64,000 nucleotides of DNA from Clostridium paridis (GCF_016765615.1 NZ_JAESWA010000017.1:310001-374000), one strand, 5' to 3'. Positions 46,932-57,980 are shown, counted from the first letter of the stretch. Notes: generated from the letters alone by a model not told the origin. Translations and numbers: made by a program.

Positions 46932-47450
46932 TTACACATCATATTTTAAAAGGCTTTGAATATCATATCCTTTTAGTTTATCTCTACCTCTTAATTCTTC
47001 TAATTCTATTAAAAAGTTTAAAGTAACAACTTCTCCACCTGCTTGTTCTACTAACTTAGCAACTGCTGCAATTGTACCACCTGTAGCTAGTAAATCATCA
47101 ACAATAGCTACTCTTTGACCTGGCTTAATTGAGTCTTTATGAATTTCTAGAGCATCTTTTCCATACTCTAAATCATATTCTACCTTTACTGTATCCCATG
47201 GAAGCTTTCCAGGCTTTCTAACAGGAATAAATCCAATTCCTAATGCATATGCAACTGGTACTCCAAAAATAAAACCTCTTGCCTCTGGTCCAACAATTAA
47301 ATCTATATTTTTGTCTTTTATATAATCTACAATTTCATTGATAGCATACTTAAAACTTTCTCCATCTTCAATTAGAGTAGTTATATCCTTAAAACTAATT
47401 CCTTCCTTAGGAAAATTATCAATTATCCTTACTTTTTCTTTTAAATCCAT
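46932..47450 (-). CDS. apt: Adenine phosphoribosyltransferase
   Basis: 172 residues; salvages adenine to AMP with PRPP. The PRPP loop is [13 protein letters not shown], the N-terminus has [14 protein letters not shown], and [11 protein letters not shown] is the family's third mark. GGGGG precedes ATG 47450. It follows the RecJ-like gene by 26 bases. In related genomes recJ-apt-relA is a common order, which supports the reading that the upstream protein is a decayed RecJ. Confidence 0.96.
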   Translation of the reverse strand: MDLKEKVRIIDNFPKEGISFKDITTLIEDGESFKYAINEIVDYIKDKNIDLIVGPEARGFIFGVPVAYALGIGFIPVRKPGKLPWDTVKVEYDLEYGKDALEIHKDSIKPGQRVAIVDDLLATGGTIAAVAKLVEQAGGEVVTLNFLIELEELRGRDKLKGYDIQSLLKYDV

Positions 47451-47476
47451 TATTAAATTCCCCCTATGAGATTTTC

Positions 47477-48343
47477 TTATATAAAAATATTTGTTTTTTT
47501 TCTTTCAAAATTTAAGTATTTAACAATTTGTTCTGCCCTATCCATATCAGATGTTGTAAGTAATTCAACAATTATTTTTGCTGTATCCATTACACTAACT
47601 GAATTATTAACTGGCGTAAGTAAATTTATTATACCATCTATATCCTCATCCTTAATGGACTCAATTTTAAGATACTCTAATATGGCTCTAAGTCCATAGT
47701 TATTTGTTTCTCTTAAATAATTAAACCCTTCACTCAAGAATACTTTGTTCTCACCTTGCTTTTCACATTTCTTAAATACACTACCTAGAAAAATCAAATC
47801 CAAATATCTATTAATACTATTCATATTATAATATATTCCAATAGCTTGCATCAATTTAAATGTTAATGCTGAATTTGATAAATTTTTGTATCTGTATGAA
47901 CATCCTGTTTGATTTGGATTTATATAAATTGTATTATGTATACCATCAGTCTTAGAATTTTCCATTATTATTGTTTCTATTCCTAATGCTTTACTAAGTT
48001 CAACTTCCCTATTGCCTTTAAATCTACAACCTACAGTAATAAGAAGATCCGCTCCCAAAAAGTGAATTCTATTTTTGATATCCGCTTCTTGAATCAAGTG
48101 ATTCTTATGTGAATAATCTTCTATGATATACTCTACGTCTGCATTTAAATATTTCAATAAAAGAATTAGTGAAGATAATGCACATATACCGTCAACGTCG
48201 CATAAACCATATACAAGTATCTTTTTACGTGAATTTATTGCATCAACCACTCTTTCAATGGCTCTATTCATATTTTTAATTATAAAAGGATTATAACCAG
48301 ATATATAGTTTGGGCGGTATATCTTCTCCCACTGCTTGCTCAT
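47477..48343 (-). CDS. Catalytically degenerate RecJ-like DHH-domain protein
   Basis: 288 residues similar to the first domain of the single-strand exonuclease RecJ, in the usual recJ position before apt-relA. Similarity is clear in [15 protein letters not shown] (45-59; RecJ has YGDYDVDG) and [27 protein letters not shown] (RecJ: NPK-x-P-x-C-x-Y-P/F-x-K-x-L). The metal-binding residues are not: the first Asp of motif I is Leu47, the motif II Asp is Gly105 (LLITVGCR), and the DHH signature itself is replaced by MENS near residue 128. The DHHA1 and OB domains of RecJ (570 or more residues) are absent. The frame is intact with a good ribosome site and its own promoter, so a non-enzymatic, perhaps DNA-binding role is more likely than a recent pseudogene. 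Confidence 0.72.
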   Translation of the reverse strand: MSKQWEKIYRPNYISGYNPFIIKNMNRAIERVVDAINSRKKILVYGLCDVDGICALSSLILLLKYLNADVEYIIEDYSHKNHLIQEADIKNRIHFLGADLLITVGCRFKGNREVELSKALGIETIIMENSKTDGIHNTIYINPNQTGCSYRYKNLSNSALTFKLMQAIGIYYNMNSINRYLDLIFLGSVFKKCEKQGENKVFLSEGFNYLRETNNYGLRAILEYLKIESIKDEDIDGIINLLTPVNNSVSVMDTAKIIVELLTTSDMDRAEQIVKYLNFERKKTNIFI

Positions 48344-48473
48344 TTTAAAATTCCTCCGTATTCATAGAAAACAACTATATTATAAATTATATTACGAGTT
48401 TTTACAAATATTTTTATAAAATTTAAAGATACCCCTAAATAATATGGGTAAATAAAGTGTTAATTGTAACTTC

Positions 48474-48503
48474 TATATATATATTATTCGTAATATTTGT
48501 CAA
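48474..48503 (-). promoter_or_regulatory. Sigma-A promoter ahead of the RecJ-like gene and apt
   Basis: TTGACA (48503-48498), a 17- or 18-base spacer and ATATAT/TATATA (48480-48474) on the minus strand, about 130 bases ahead of the ATG at 48343. It lies immediately after the structured element at 48516-48607. Confidence 0.55.
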
Positions 48504-48515
48504 AAAATAAATAAG

Positions 48516-48607
48516 GATGGATAAAAAGTACTTTGAATGCATATTTTAGTAGATAGCATCAAAATACATTTCACCACCCTAGCTAAATATTATAAGAGTA
48601 ATCCATC
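48516..48607 (-). terminator. Structured element downstream of secF, terminator-like
   Basis: On the minus strand GATGGAT (48607-48601) pairs with ATCCATC (48522-48516). An inner stem of ATGTATTTT with AAAATATGCAT is enclosed, and CTTATTTATTTTTTG follows. It lies 85 bases after the secF stop and ahead of the next promoter. Termination of secDF is the simplest reading. The 90-base size and internal helices would also fit a small structured RNA; I recognise no known riboswitch consensus. Confidence 0.5.
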
Positions 48608-48691
48608 TTTCTAATTCTTATAATATAATTACATTTAACTATAAATAAACTTTAATTATAAAATACTCATGGAATTTTACACTCTAAAATT

Positions 48692-49570
48692 TTATTTTGA
48701 AGTTCTGTTTTTTAACATTACCCAAACTGGGCTAGCTATAAATATTGAAGAATATGCTCCACATGCCATACCTACTACTAGAGGAAATGCAAATTCTCTA
48801 ACAGATGGTACAAATATATTAACTGCGGTAGTAGTTAATAATGTAGTTAATGTAGTATTAAGCGATCTAGTAAATGTTTGAGTTAAACTATGATCAGCAA
48901 TTTCAATTGGAGTATTTCTTCTCATGCTCCTTTGATTTTCTCTAATTCTATCAAATATTACTATAGTATCATTTATAGAGTATCCTATAATTGTTAGAAT
49001 AGCTGCAATAAATGGTGAATTAACAGGGATATTAAAAATTGCATATATTGATAAAGTTATTAAAATATCATGGAACAAAGCAATTATTGCTGCTATTCCA
49101 AATTTAAATTCAAATCTAATTGCTATATAAATCAACATCGCAACAACTGCAACTGCTAACGCTTTTATAGCACTACTTGTAAGTTCATTTCCAATTGAAG
49201 GTCCTATTTCATCATGTGAAACAAGAGCATCTTGTTTTAAAGAATACTTTTCTGATAACTCTTTAAACATGTCAGAAACTTTAGTTGAGTCTAAACTTTT
49301 AGATTTTATCTCTATTTGAACCTCGTTAGCTGAACCATCTACAGTTTCAGAAACTGTATTTGTAACAGCATCTTCGGCATATTTTTTAACTATTGTATCT
49401 ACATCACCTTTGTTGAAATCCTTAGGCATTTTAATATCTACTTGTGTACCACCTTTAAAGTCTAACCCTAGGTTAAGTCCACCTCTATATATCATGAAAC
49501 CTGCACCAATTAACATTATTATTAATGACATTGTAAACCAAATTTTAGTTTTTTCAATTATCTTAAGCAT
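48692..49570 (-). CDS. secF: Protein translocase subunit SecF
   Basis: Partner of SecD in the membrane complex that uses the proton motive force to drive late protein export. 292 residues: an N-terminal helix (about 10-28, followed by GLNLGLDFKGGTQVDI), an extracytoplasmic domain, and five C-terminal helices. The conserved GYSINDTIVIFDRIREN (helices 4-5 region) carries functional Asp/Arg residues. It starts four bases after the secD stop with AGAGGGGGG. secD and secF are separate genes, unlike the fused SecDF of Bacillus. Confidence 0.95.
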   Translation of the reverse strand: MLKIIEKTKIWFTMSLIIMLIGAGFMIYRGGLNLGLDFKGGTQVDIKMPKDFNKGDVDTIVKKYAEDAVTNTVSETVDGSANEVQIEIKSKSLDSTKVSDMFKELSEKYSLKQDALVSHDEIGPSIGNELTSSAIKALAVAVVAMLIYIAIRFEFKFGIAAIIALFHDILITLSIYAIFNIPVNSPFIAAILTIIGYSINDTIVIFDRIRENQRSMRRNTPIEIADHSLTQTFTRSLNTTLTTLLTTTAVNIFVPSVREFAFPLVVGMACGAYSSIFIASPVWVMLKNRTSK

Positions 49571-49574
49571 ACTA

Positions 49575-50831
49575 CTACTCCCCCCTCTTAACTCTGAAGC
49601 ACCATAGTTTACTTAAAAGACCCATATTTGCTGCAAGGTTAACTAATGCTCTTGTTACAAATATAGCTGTAAACATAGATACTATAATACCGATTAATAG
49701 TGTAGTAGCAAAGCCTTTTACAGCTCCAGATCCTAAGAAGTATAGTACTAGTGCTGCTATTGATGTAGTTATGTTTGAGTCAATTATTGATGACATAGCA
49801 TGTTTAAAACCTTCATTAATTGAACTCTTTATAGATTTACCCTTTTTAAGCTCTTCTCTTATTCTTTCAAATATAAGTACATTAGCATCAACTGCCATAC
49901 CTACCGTTAACAAGAAACCTGCTATTCCCGGCAAGGTTAAGGTCGCATTAAGCCCTGCGAAACATGTTAAAACCAATGATGCATATAATATCAATGCTAT
50001 ACATGCTAAGAACCCTGGAACTCTATAATATAAAACCATTAGTAGAAATACTAATGCAAATCCAATAAAGGCTGCTTTTATTGCGTTAGGTAGTGCTGTA
50101 GCTCCTAATTGTGCCCCAACAGTCTTTACTGATGCTACTTTAACTGGCACTGGAAGTGCTCCAGCATTTATAATACCTGCTGTTTTTTTAGCTTCCTCGA
50201 AGCTTTTATTACCAGTAATTTGAGCTTCACCATTAGAAATAACACTTTGAACTGTTGGACTTGTTAATAATTGGTCATCCATATAAATAGATATTTGTTG
50301 ACCTAAGTATTTTTGTGTTGCTTCCGCAAACTTTTGTTTTCCATCTTCATTAAGCTCTAGCCCAATTACAGGTTGATTTGCATTTTGTTGATCTGTATAT
50401 ACTGTAGCTTTTTTTACGTCTTTACCTGTAAGGATTACATCTTTTGATTGGTTTGGAGCTATAAATTTTAACTCTCCTGTCTTATTCAAACTATCAACTA
50501 TTGTCTTAGAATCATATTGTCCTGGAATATCTATTCTGATTCTCTTTTCCCCTTCAGTTGTAACAACTGTTTCAGATACTCCAACCTTATTAACTCTTAA
50601 GGATAACATTTCTTTTGTCTTATCTCTATCATCAGTAGAAACCTTATCTTCTTGCATTTCCATTAATACGGAAACTCCACCCTGTAAATCCAAGCCTTTA
50701 GTTATAGCTTTATCAAAACTTTTATATTCCCAACCAAAAATTTTCGCACCAAAAAATCCTATATAGGTAAATAAAAATATAAAACCAACAAGCAATATAA
50801 ATAATATTGTACTTCTACCTTTTGTTTTCAT
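49575..50831 (-). CDS. secD: Protein translocase subunit SecD
   Basis: 418 residues: an N-terminal helix (about 8-28), the motif KGLDLQGGVSVLME, an extracytoplasmic P1-like region shortened relative to E. coli, and a C-terminal five-helix domain with TLPGIAGFLLTVGMAVDANVLIFERIREEL (functional Asp). It works with SecF on the SecYEG channel. YajC, a third member of that complex, is encoded at 53068, only 2.2 kb upstream with the SCIFF cassette in between. Confidence 0.95.
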   Translation of the reverse strand: MKTKGRSTILFILLVGFIFLFTYIGFFGAKIFGWEYKSFDKAITKGLDLQGGVSVLMEMQEDKVSTDDRDKTKEMLSLRVNKVGVSETVVTTEGEKRIRIDIPGQYDSKTIVDSLNKTGELKFIAPNQSKDVILTGKDVKKATVYTDQQNANQPVIGLELNEDGKQKFAEATQKYLGQQISIYMDDQLLTSPTVQSVISNGEAQITGNKSFEEAKKTAGIINAGALPVPVKVASVKTVGAQLGATALPNAIKAAFIGFALVFLLMVLYYRVPGFLACIALILYASLVLTCFAGLNATLTLPGIAGFLLTVGMAVDANVLIFERIREELKKGKSIKSSINEGFKHAMSSIIDSNITTSIAALVLYFLGSGAVKGFATTLLIGIIVSMFTAIFVTRALVNLAANMGLLSKLWCFRVKRGE

Positions 50832-50922
50832 TTTTCTCCCCCTCAGTTTTTTTCATAATACCGTCGTATTATACATAATATAATTATATTTCTATAGAGA
50901 GCTTCATGTCAATAAATCCCAT

Positions 50923-52287
50923 TTAAACTTTTGAAGTCATTGCTTTTAATGCTATAGCACATTCAATTCTCTTCTTTTGCATCTCACAACCAATTTCATA
51001 AGGAACATGTATGTCTCCATTGAAATTAAAGTTATTTGCTTGACAACCTCCGCTGCAATAGAATCTAGCCCAACAATTTTTACATACAGGTTTTCTATAT
51101 ATGTTTGCTTTTTTAAATTCTGATGCCAGCTTAGTATCTAAATCTCCATCATCTATATTTCCTAGTAAGAAATCTTTGTTTCCTACGAATTGATGACATG
51201 GATAAACTTCTCCATCAGGTGTAATAGCCACATATTCAAATCCTGCACCACATCCAGAGATTCTTTTATATACACAAGGTCCTCCATTTAAATCTATATT
51301 AAAGTGATAGAATTTAAATGAATCTCCTTCATTGTGTCTTCTAAGCATCTCTTTATATAAAAGATCGTATTGATCAAATATCTTAGGTAAGTCTTCTCTT
51401 CTTAATGAAAGTAAATTATCATCAGGTAAAACTACTGGCTCAACAGAAATTTCTCTAAACCCTTCATTTACAAGTGACATAACATCATTAAAGAAGTCAG
51501 TATTATTTCTAGTAAAGGTTCCCCTTACATAATATTGTTTTGACTTGTCTCTTCTATCTACCATTTCTTTTATCTTTGGCAATATTCTTGAATAACTTCC
51601 TGATCCATCTTTTCTTATTCTTACTGCATCATTAACTTCTTCTCTACCATCAATTGATAATATTATGTTCCCCATATTTTTATCCAAATATTCCATAATT
51701 TCATCATTTAATAAAGTAGCGTTTGTAGTCATAGTAAATCTGATATTTTTATTAAATATTTTCTCTTGTTCTCTGGCATAATCCACAATTTCTTTTATTG
51801 CATCAAATACCATAAGTGGCTCACCGCCAAATAAGTCTACTTCTATATTTTTTCTTGGTCCAGATTTCTTAATAACAAAATCAATTGCCTTCTTACCAAT
51901 TTCAGGACTCATAGGTTTTCTATGTCCTTTATATTCACCTTCTTCAGCAAAGCAATATTTACATTTTAAGTTACAATCATGAACTACATTTAAACATAGC
52001 GCTTTTATATAGTCATCTTGGTCATCTTTTAAAGCAATATCTTCATAGTAATCCTTAGTATAAAGAAGCTCTTCTTTAACTAATTCTTCCAAGTCTTCAT
52101 ATGCCTCTCTTATATCTTCTTCAGAATATACCCCCTGGAATTTCGCTATAACCTCATCTACTGGGGCTAATTTATCTACATCAATTAATAAATCGTAAAT
52201 CAGCTTGTCTATAATATGAAGACTACCTGAATTAACATCTATTAAATAATATTCACCATCTTGAGTAAATTTATGAATCAAACTCAA
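50923..52287 (-). CDS. scfB: SCIFF peptide radical SAM maturase
   Basis: 454 residues. The N-terminal 90 residues form a peptide-binding (RRE-like) domain, then the radical SAM core with CNLKCKYCFA (CxxxCxxC) and GGEPLMVFDAIKEIVDYA. A C-terminal SPASM-type region carries cysteines in GGPC, SGCGAGFEYVAI, YPCHQFVG and CKNCWARFYCSGGCQANN. In this family the enzyme makes thioether cross-links from cysteines of the SCIFF precursor to other residues (ranthipeptides). The start is TTG 52287 with AAGGAGG. The precursor gene scfA lies 60 bases upstream. A transporter or protease for the product is not in the window. Confidence 0.95.
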   Translation of the reverse strand: MSLIHKFTQDGEYYLIDVNSGSLHIIDKLIYDLLIDVDKLAPVDEVIAKFQGVYSEEDIREAYEDLEELVKEELLYTKDYYEDIALKDDQDDYIKALCLNVVHDCNLKCKYCFAEEGEYKGHRKPMSPEIGKKAIDFVIKKSGPRKNIEVDLFGGEPLMVFDAIKEIVDYAREQEKIFNKNIRFTMTTNATLLNDEIMEYLDKNMGNIILSIDGREEVNDAVRIRKDGSGSYSRILPKIKEMVDRRDKSKQYYVRGTFTRNNTDFFNDVMSLVNEGFREISVEPVVLPDDNLLSLRREDLPKIFDQYDLLYKEMLRRHNEGDSFKFYHFNIDLNGGPCVYKRISGCGAGFEYVAITPDGEVYPCHQFVGNKDFLLGNIDDGDLDTKLASEFKKANIYRKPVCKNCWARFYCSGGCQANNFNFNGDIHVPYEIGCEMQKKRIECAIALKAMTSKV

Positions 52288-52310
52288 TTTTTTTCCTCCT
52301 TACTGAAATA

Positions 52311-52333
52311 TGGCAGTAACTAAGTTACTGCCA
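52311..52333 (-). other. Hairpin between scfA and scfB
   Basis: GGCAGTAAC and GTTACTGCC pair around TAA and lack a T-run on the minus strand. It may set a higher level of the peptide message over the enzyme message by stabilising or processing the RNA. This is inferred from position. Confidence 0.5.
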
Positions 52334-52347
52334 CCTACTTTGTTTTA

Positions 52348-52485
52348 TTAGTTTTCACAAGCTAAGTTAGCAACTGTACAAGAAGTCTTACATGCTGATT
52401 GGCATGAATTTGCACATTCCTTACAGCCTGGTTTGCATAAGCTATTCTTTAAGTTTGAACTATTAATTGTTTTAATATGTTTCAC
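52348..52485 (-). CDS. scfA: SCIFF ranthipeptide precursor (six cysteines in forty-five residues)
   Basis: A 45-residue peptide beginning MKHIKTINSSNLKNS, which is the conserved leader, followed by a core with cysteines at 17, 21, 24, 28, 32, 36 and 43. The QSACKTSCTVAN stretch is strongly conserved in the family. The start is GTG 52485 with GGAGG eight bases upstream. It is too short for usual ORF calls but is clear by its motif and by its place directly ahead of the maturase gene scfB. The product is probably cross-linked and is proposed elsewhere to act in quorum sensing and growth control, which is not tested here. Confidence 0.95.
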   Translation of the reverse strand: MKHIKTINSSNLKNSLCKPGCKECANSCQSACKTSCTVANLACEN

Positions 52486-52520
52486 GTCGTACGCCTCCAT
52501 TCCGATACAATTACTAGTTG

Positions 52521-52549
52521 ATTATAACACATTTTAATTGCATTATAAA
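52521..52549 (-). promoter_or_regulatory. Extended -10 promoter of scfA-scfB
   Basis: TTTATA (52549-52544), a 17-base spacer and TATAAT (52526-52521) with TGT directly ahead on the minus strand. The start site would be about 30 bases ahead of scfA. It overlaps the 3' end of the TIGR04086 gene by no more than a few bases. Confidence 0.55.
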
Positions 52550-52555
52550 GAATTT

Positions 52556-52921
52556 TTATATATTTATTCCAAGCATGCCAGATAATATACCTATTGCCAT
52601 GGCAAAAAATAGTCTATATACGTCAAAAGATACAAATTCTACTTTTCCTTTAGCTATCGCAGATACTACTCCTATAAAAATATAATATAGTATTGCAACA
52701 AAAAGTCCCACTAGCCATCCTTTTGACTGATTTTTTCTAGCTCCGTATACTCCGCCAAAGACTATACTTACACATGTAATTATTATGTAAGTAACATATA
52801 AATTTTTTTGAGATAAATCCAAGAAGTTCATAGTCAAAGCAAGTACCATAAGTAGAAATATGGTTAATAACAATGCCCTTATAAGTCCCCTGCCTGAATT
52901 TTTTACAACCTCTAAATTCAT
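52556..52921 (-). CDS. TIGR04086 family membrane protein
   Basis: 121 residues with four predicted membrane helices (about 15-35, 45-62, 71-92, 100-118). It contains FGGVYGARKNQSKGWLVGLFVAILYY, a G-rich turn characteristic of this clostridial family. Members lie next to scfA and yajC in many clostridia, as here, so it is often treated as part of the SCIFF neighbourhood. No biochemical role is known to me. I chose ATG 52921 because AAGGGGGTG precedes it; the frame is open two codons further upstream from GTG. Confidence 0.75.
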   Translation of the reverse strand: MNLEVVKNSGRGLIRALLLTIFLLMVLALTMNFLDLSQKNLYVTYIIITCVSIVFGGVYGARKNQSKGWLVGLFVAILYYIFIGVVSAIAKGKVEFVSFDVYRLFFAMAIGILSGMLGINI

Positions 52922-52940
52922 TACCACACCCCCTTCTATT

Positions 52941-53031
52941 TAGGGTTTAGTTCAACATCAATATTTTAATTCTTAAAAACAGCTTCTCATGATTTCAAGA
53001 AATTTATTTTTGTTTCACATATAAACCCTTA
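52941..53031. repeat. Palindromic intergenic repeat, family B, copy 3 (diverged)
   Basis: It has the same outer arms as copies 1 and 2 (AGGGTTTA/TATAAACCCT) and the same AGTTCAAC next to the left arm. TTCAAGAAA and TTTATTTTTGTTT correspond loosely to the right half. The middle is shorter and more changed. It sits between the yajC stop and the TIGR04086 gene. Confidence 0.5.
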
Positions 53032-53067
53032 TTCACTATAAATATATGAACATAGGGGGCATAGTTA

Positions 53068-53346
53068 TTACATTTCAGTTTCTTGATTTATTCTTGTTGA
53101 TATTCCTTGTTTTGCAATTGTTATCTTAATTCCATCTGGCTCTATCTCCAAAATTAATGTTTCTTCATCTAATTGAGTTATGTTTCCTATTATTCCACCT
53201 CTAGTCATAACTCTATCACCTACTTTAAGTGAATCTAACATTTCATTATAACTTTTTCTTCTTTTTCTTTCTGGCAATAGTAAGAATCCATAAAATGCAA
53301 CGCAAATTATAACTAATGTCAATATCTGCATTAAACCACCTGGCAT
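53068..53346 (-). CDS. yajC: Preprotein translocase subunit YajC
   Basis: 92 residues: one N-terminal membrane helix (about 6-24), then a basic turn LLPERKRRKSYNEMLDSL and a small soluble domain with KVGDRVMTRGGIIGNI, the family signature. YajC associates with SecDF; here it is separated from secDF by the SCIFF cassette. AGGAGAGGAGAG precedes ATG 53346. It follows tgt by 15 bases, the order seen in many bacteria. Confidence 0.94.
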   Translation of the reverse strand: MPGGLMQILTLVIICVAFYGFLLLPERKRRKSYNEMLDSLKVGDRVMTRGGIIGNITQLDEETLILEIEPDGIKITIAKQGISTRINQETEM

Positions 53347-53361
53347 ATTAACTCTCCTCTC

Positions 53362-55547
<2,186 letters not shown>

Positions 55548-55564
55548 CTATAACTACACCTTCT

Positions 55565-56596
55565 CTAGTCAAAAAATTTTGTTTGATTGTCTATTGCATT
55601 ATTAATCTTTTTTCTTCCTAAATGTTTATAACTTTTATCTGTTGCCATTCTACCTCTTGGAGTTCTAATTATAAATCCTCTTTGTAACAAATATGGTTCA
55701 TAAACATCCTCAATAGTGCCTAATTCTTCTCCAACGAAATAAGATAGGGTTTCAATTCCAACTGGACCTCCATTAAAGTTATCTATTATGGCTTCTAATA
55801 TCTTATTATCCACTCTATCAAAACCTTCTCCGTCAACTTCTAAAAGTTCTAGAGCATCCTTTGCATCTTGAAGATTAATTATGTTATGTTCCTTAACTTC
55901 AGAAAAATCTCTTACTCTTTTCAGTAATCTATTTGCAATTCTAGGTGTTCCTCTTGAACGTCGAGCTATTTCAAAAGCAGCGTCATAATCTATATTACAT
56001 CCTAGAATATCAGCACTTCTAATTACAATCTCCTTTAGTTCCTCATTGGTATAATACTCCATTGCTGCTAAAACTCCAAATCTATCTCTTAATGGAGCTG
56101 AAAGCATACCAATCCTTGTTGTGGCACCTAATAATGTAAACTTAGGCAAATCAAGTCTTATTGACTTAGCTGCTGCTCCTTTACCTATTACAATATCCAG
56201 TGCATAATCTTCCATAGCAGGATAAAGTATTTCTTCAACACTTCTATTTAATCTATGTATTTCATCAATAAATAAAACATCATATTCATTTAATGATGTT
56301 AGTATTGCCGCTAAATCTCCTGCTCTTTCAATGGCAGGGCCTGAAGTTATCTTTAATTCTCCACCCATTTCTTTAGCAATTATATTAGCAAGTGTTGTTT
56401 TACCTAGCCCTGGAGGGCCATATAAAAGAACGTGGTCTAAAGACTCCCTTCTTTTTTTAGCAGCCTTTATGAAAATATTCATTTTTTCCTTAACTTTTTC
56501 TTGTCCTATATATTCGCTAATCCTTTGGGGTCTCAAACTATACTCTGATTGAACATCTTCTTCCATTTTAGATGTAGTAATAATCCTATCCTCCAT
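55565..56596 (-). CDS. ruvB: Holliday junction branch migration ATPase RuvB
   Basis: 343 residues of the AAA+ motor that drives branch migration with RuvA. Walker A is [11 protein letters not shown], Walker B FIDEIHRL, sensor 1 GATTR and the arginine finger LRDRFG; a C-terminal winged helix ([16 protein letters not shown]) binds DNA. GGGGGATT precedes ATG 56596. It follows ruvA by 10 bases. The resolvase gene ruvC is not in the window. Confidence 0.97.
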   Translation of the reverse strand: MEDRIITTSKMEEDVQSEYSLRPQRISEYIGQEKVKEKMNIFIKAAKKRRESLDHVLLYGPPGLGKTTLANIIAKEMGGELKITSGPAIERAGDLAAILTSLNEYDVLFIDEIHRLNRSVEEILYPAMEDYALDIVIGKGAAAKSIRLDLPKFTLLGATTRIGMLSAPLRDRFGVLAAMEYYTNEELKEIVIRSADILGCNIDYDAAFEIARRSRGTPRIANRLLKRVRDFSEVKEHNIINLQDAKDALELLEVDGEGFDRVDNKILEAIIDNFNGGPVGIETLSYFVGEELGTIEDVYEPYLLQRGFIIRTPRGRMATDKSYKHLGRKKINNAIDNQTKFFD

Positions 56597-56606
56597 AGTA
56601 ATCCCC

Positions 56607-57200
56607 CTATCTCATTAGATTTCTTAAACAATCTTTAATAATATTTTCAATTGTTTGTTCCTTATTTACTAAAGATATTGCTCCTTTTGCTTCTTTTTCA
56701 CTATACCCTAAAGCAACTAATGCAGTAAGTGCTTCATTAATATTATTAGCATAATCATCATTTATTGAGATTTCTGCTTCTCTTTCAATTAACTCGTCTG
56801 GTTTCAACTTATCCTTAAGTTCCAAGATAATTCTTTGAGCCGTTTTTTTCCCAATTCCAGGAGCTCTAACAATATGCTTTTCATCCTCTGTCATAATAGC
56901 ATATTTCAAATTATTAACTGAGCTGATTGAAAGTAGTGATAATGCAGCCTTAGCACCTACTCCATTTATAGTTAGTAAGATATTAAACATTTCTAATTCT
57001 TCCCTAGTTATAAAACCATATAATCCAATAAAATCTTCCCTTACAATTTGTTGAATATATATTAATACTTCATCCTCAATTTTAGGAAGCTTTGCAATAG
57101 TTGTTCCTGATGTATATACCTTATATCCTATACCGCCATTATCAATAATTATGTATTCTTTATTAAAACCCTTATAAATTCCTTTTATGTATTCATACAT
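56607..57200 (-). CDS. ruvA: Holliday junction DNA-binding protein RuvA
   Basis: About 197 residues: an N-terminal OB fold ([27 protein letters not shown]), two helix-hairpin-helix motifs ([17 protein letters not shown] and [23 protein letters not shown]) and the C-terminal domain III that regulates RuvB ([17 protein letters not shown]). I chose ATG 57200 because GAGGTGA lies five bases upstream; a GTG at 57209 lies inside that site. Confidence 0.97.
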   Translation of the reverse strand: MYEYIKGIYKGFNKEYIIIDNGGIGYKVYTSGTTIAKLPKIEDEVLIYIQQIVREDFIGLYGFITREELEMFNILLTINGVGAKAALSLLSISSVNNLKYAIMTEDEKHIVRAPGIGKKTAQRIILELKDKLKPDELIEREAEISINDDYANNINEALTALVALGYSEKEAKGAISLVNKEQTIENIIKDCLRNLMR

Positions 57201-57281
57201 TATAATCACCTCAATATAAACCTAAATTATACTTTAGCATTTATTATGAGGTTTTTCAATTATGAAATTCCTTTATTAATA

Positions 57282-57311
57282 AAAATAGGAAAACCTTATT
57301 AATGGTTTTCC
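57282..57311 (-). terminator. Terminator of the BofC-like gene
   Basis: On the minus strand GGAAAACC pairs with GGTTTTCC around eight bases and is followed by TATTTTTATT. It separates the BofC-like gene from ruvA, so ruvAB-queA-tgt-yajC has its own start of transcription. Confidence 0.75.
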
Positions 57312-57322
57312 CTTTTTACTTA

Positions 57323-57919
57323 TTATGAAATAAATTCACTTAATTTTTCTTCAGCTTCATCTTTTGTACTAAAAGAAAATACAAAGCTTGTAATCTTATT
57401 CCTATCTAGTTCATTTAATTGTGATACTTTTTTGTAATCTCTAAACACATCTTGTTTCTCATCTTCAATGGTAGGATTTCCATTTGCATCTGCCTTGTAA
57501 ATTGCAAAATATCCATCCTTTTCTCCTAAATAATACTTGTTAGGCGTAAGCTTTGATTCACTTATCTTATTAAAAACCATTTGTTCATCTTTCTCGGTTT
57601 CTAGAGTATAGTTATCTTTCTTAAGATCTTGAAGCAATGCTTCTCTATTCAAGTCACCTTCTATATTATTTTTACTCTTGTATTCTTTTAATGTAAGCGA
57701 TTCTTCAACTTTATCTTTATTCTTTAATATTATTTCAACATCATCGCCTAAAATATTATTTCTAGCATCTGCAAGTTTTTTATTATCAATCTTTTCTTTT
57801 TCTGCTGCATTTGTAATTTCTATATATTTTGAAGCAATAGTATAACTAATAACAAAAACCCCTATTAAAAATATAATTGCTGTTACCACTAATGGAATAA
57901 TTTTTTTCTTATTAAACAT
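57323..57919 (-). CDS. BofC-like protein (C-terminal domain), membrane-anchored
   Basis: 198 residues with a signal-anchor helix at about 7-26 (IIPLVVTAIIFLIGVFVISYTI), a lysine-rich middle and a C-terminal part YYLGEKDGYFAIYKADANG, similar in layout to the BofC C-terminal domain (YLGxxDGxxAIY). In Bacillus, BofC lies between mother cell and forespore and restrains the sigma-K checkpoint protease. In many Firmicutes bofC is the gene next to ruvA, as here. The match in sequence is modest; the call rests on motif plus position. I chose ATG 57919 because GAGGTGAGA precedes it. It is monocistronic. Confidence 0.6.
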   Translation of the reverse strand: MFNKKKIIPLVVTAIIFLIGVFVISYTIASKYIEITNAAEKEKIDNKKLADARNNILGDDVEIILKNKDKVEESLTLKEYKSKNNIEGDLNREALLQDLKKDNYTLETEKDEQMVFNKISESKLTPNKYYLGEKDGYFAIYKADANGNPTIEDEKQDVFRDYKKVSQLNELDRNKITSFVFSFSTKDEAEEKLSEFIS

Positions 57920-57980
57920 AATCTCACCTCTATTAGCGATTATGTCCATATTTTTCTAACTTATTCAAACTTCTTGACAA

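Noticed and set aside
47477-48343. Pseudogene call for the RecJ-like gene
   Set aside because: The frame is intact with a good ribosome site and promoter; the motif changes look like long-standing loss of catalysis, not recent decay.
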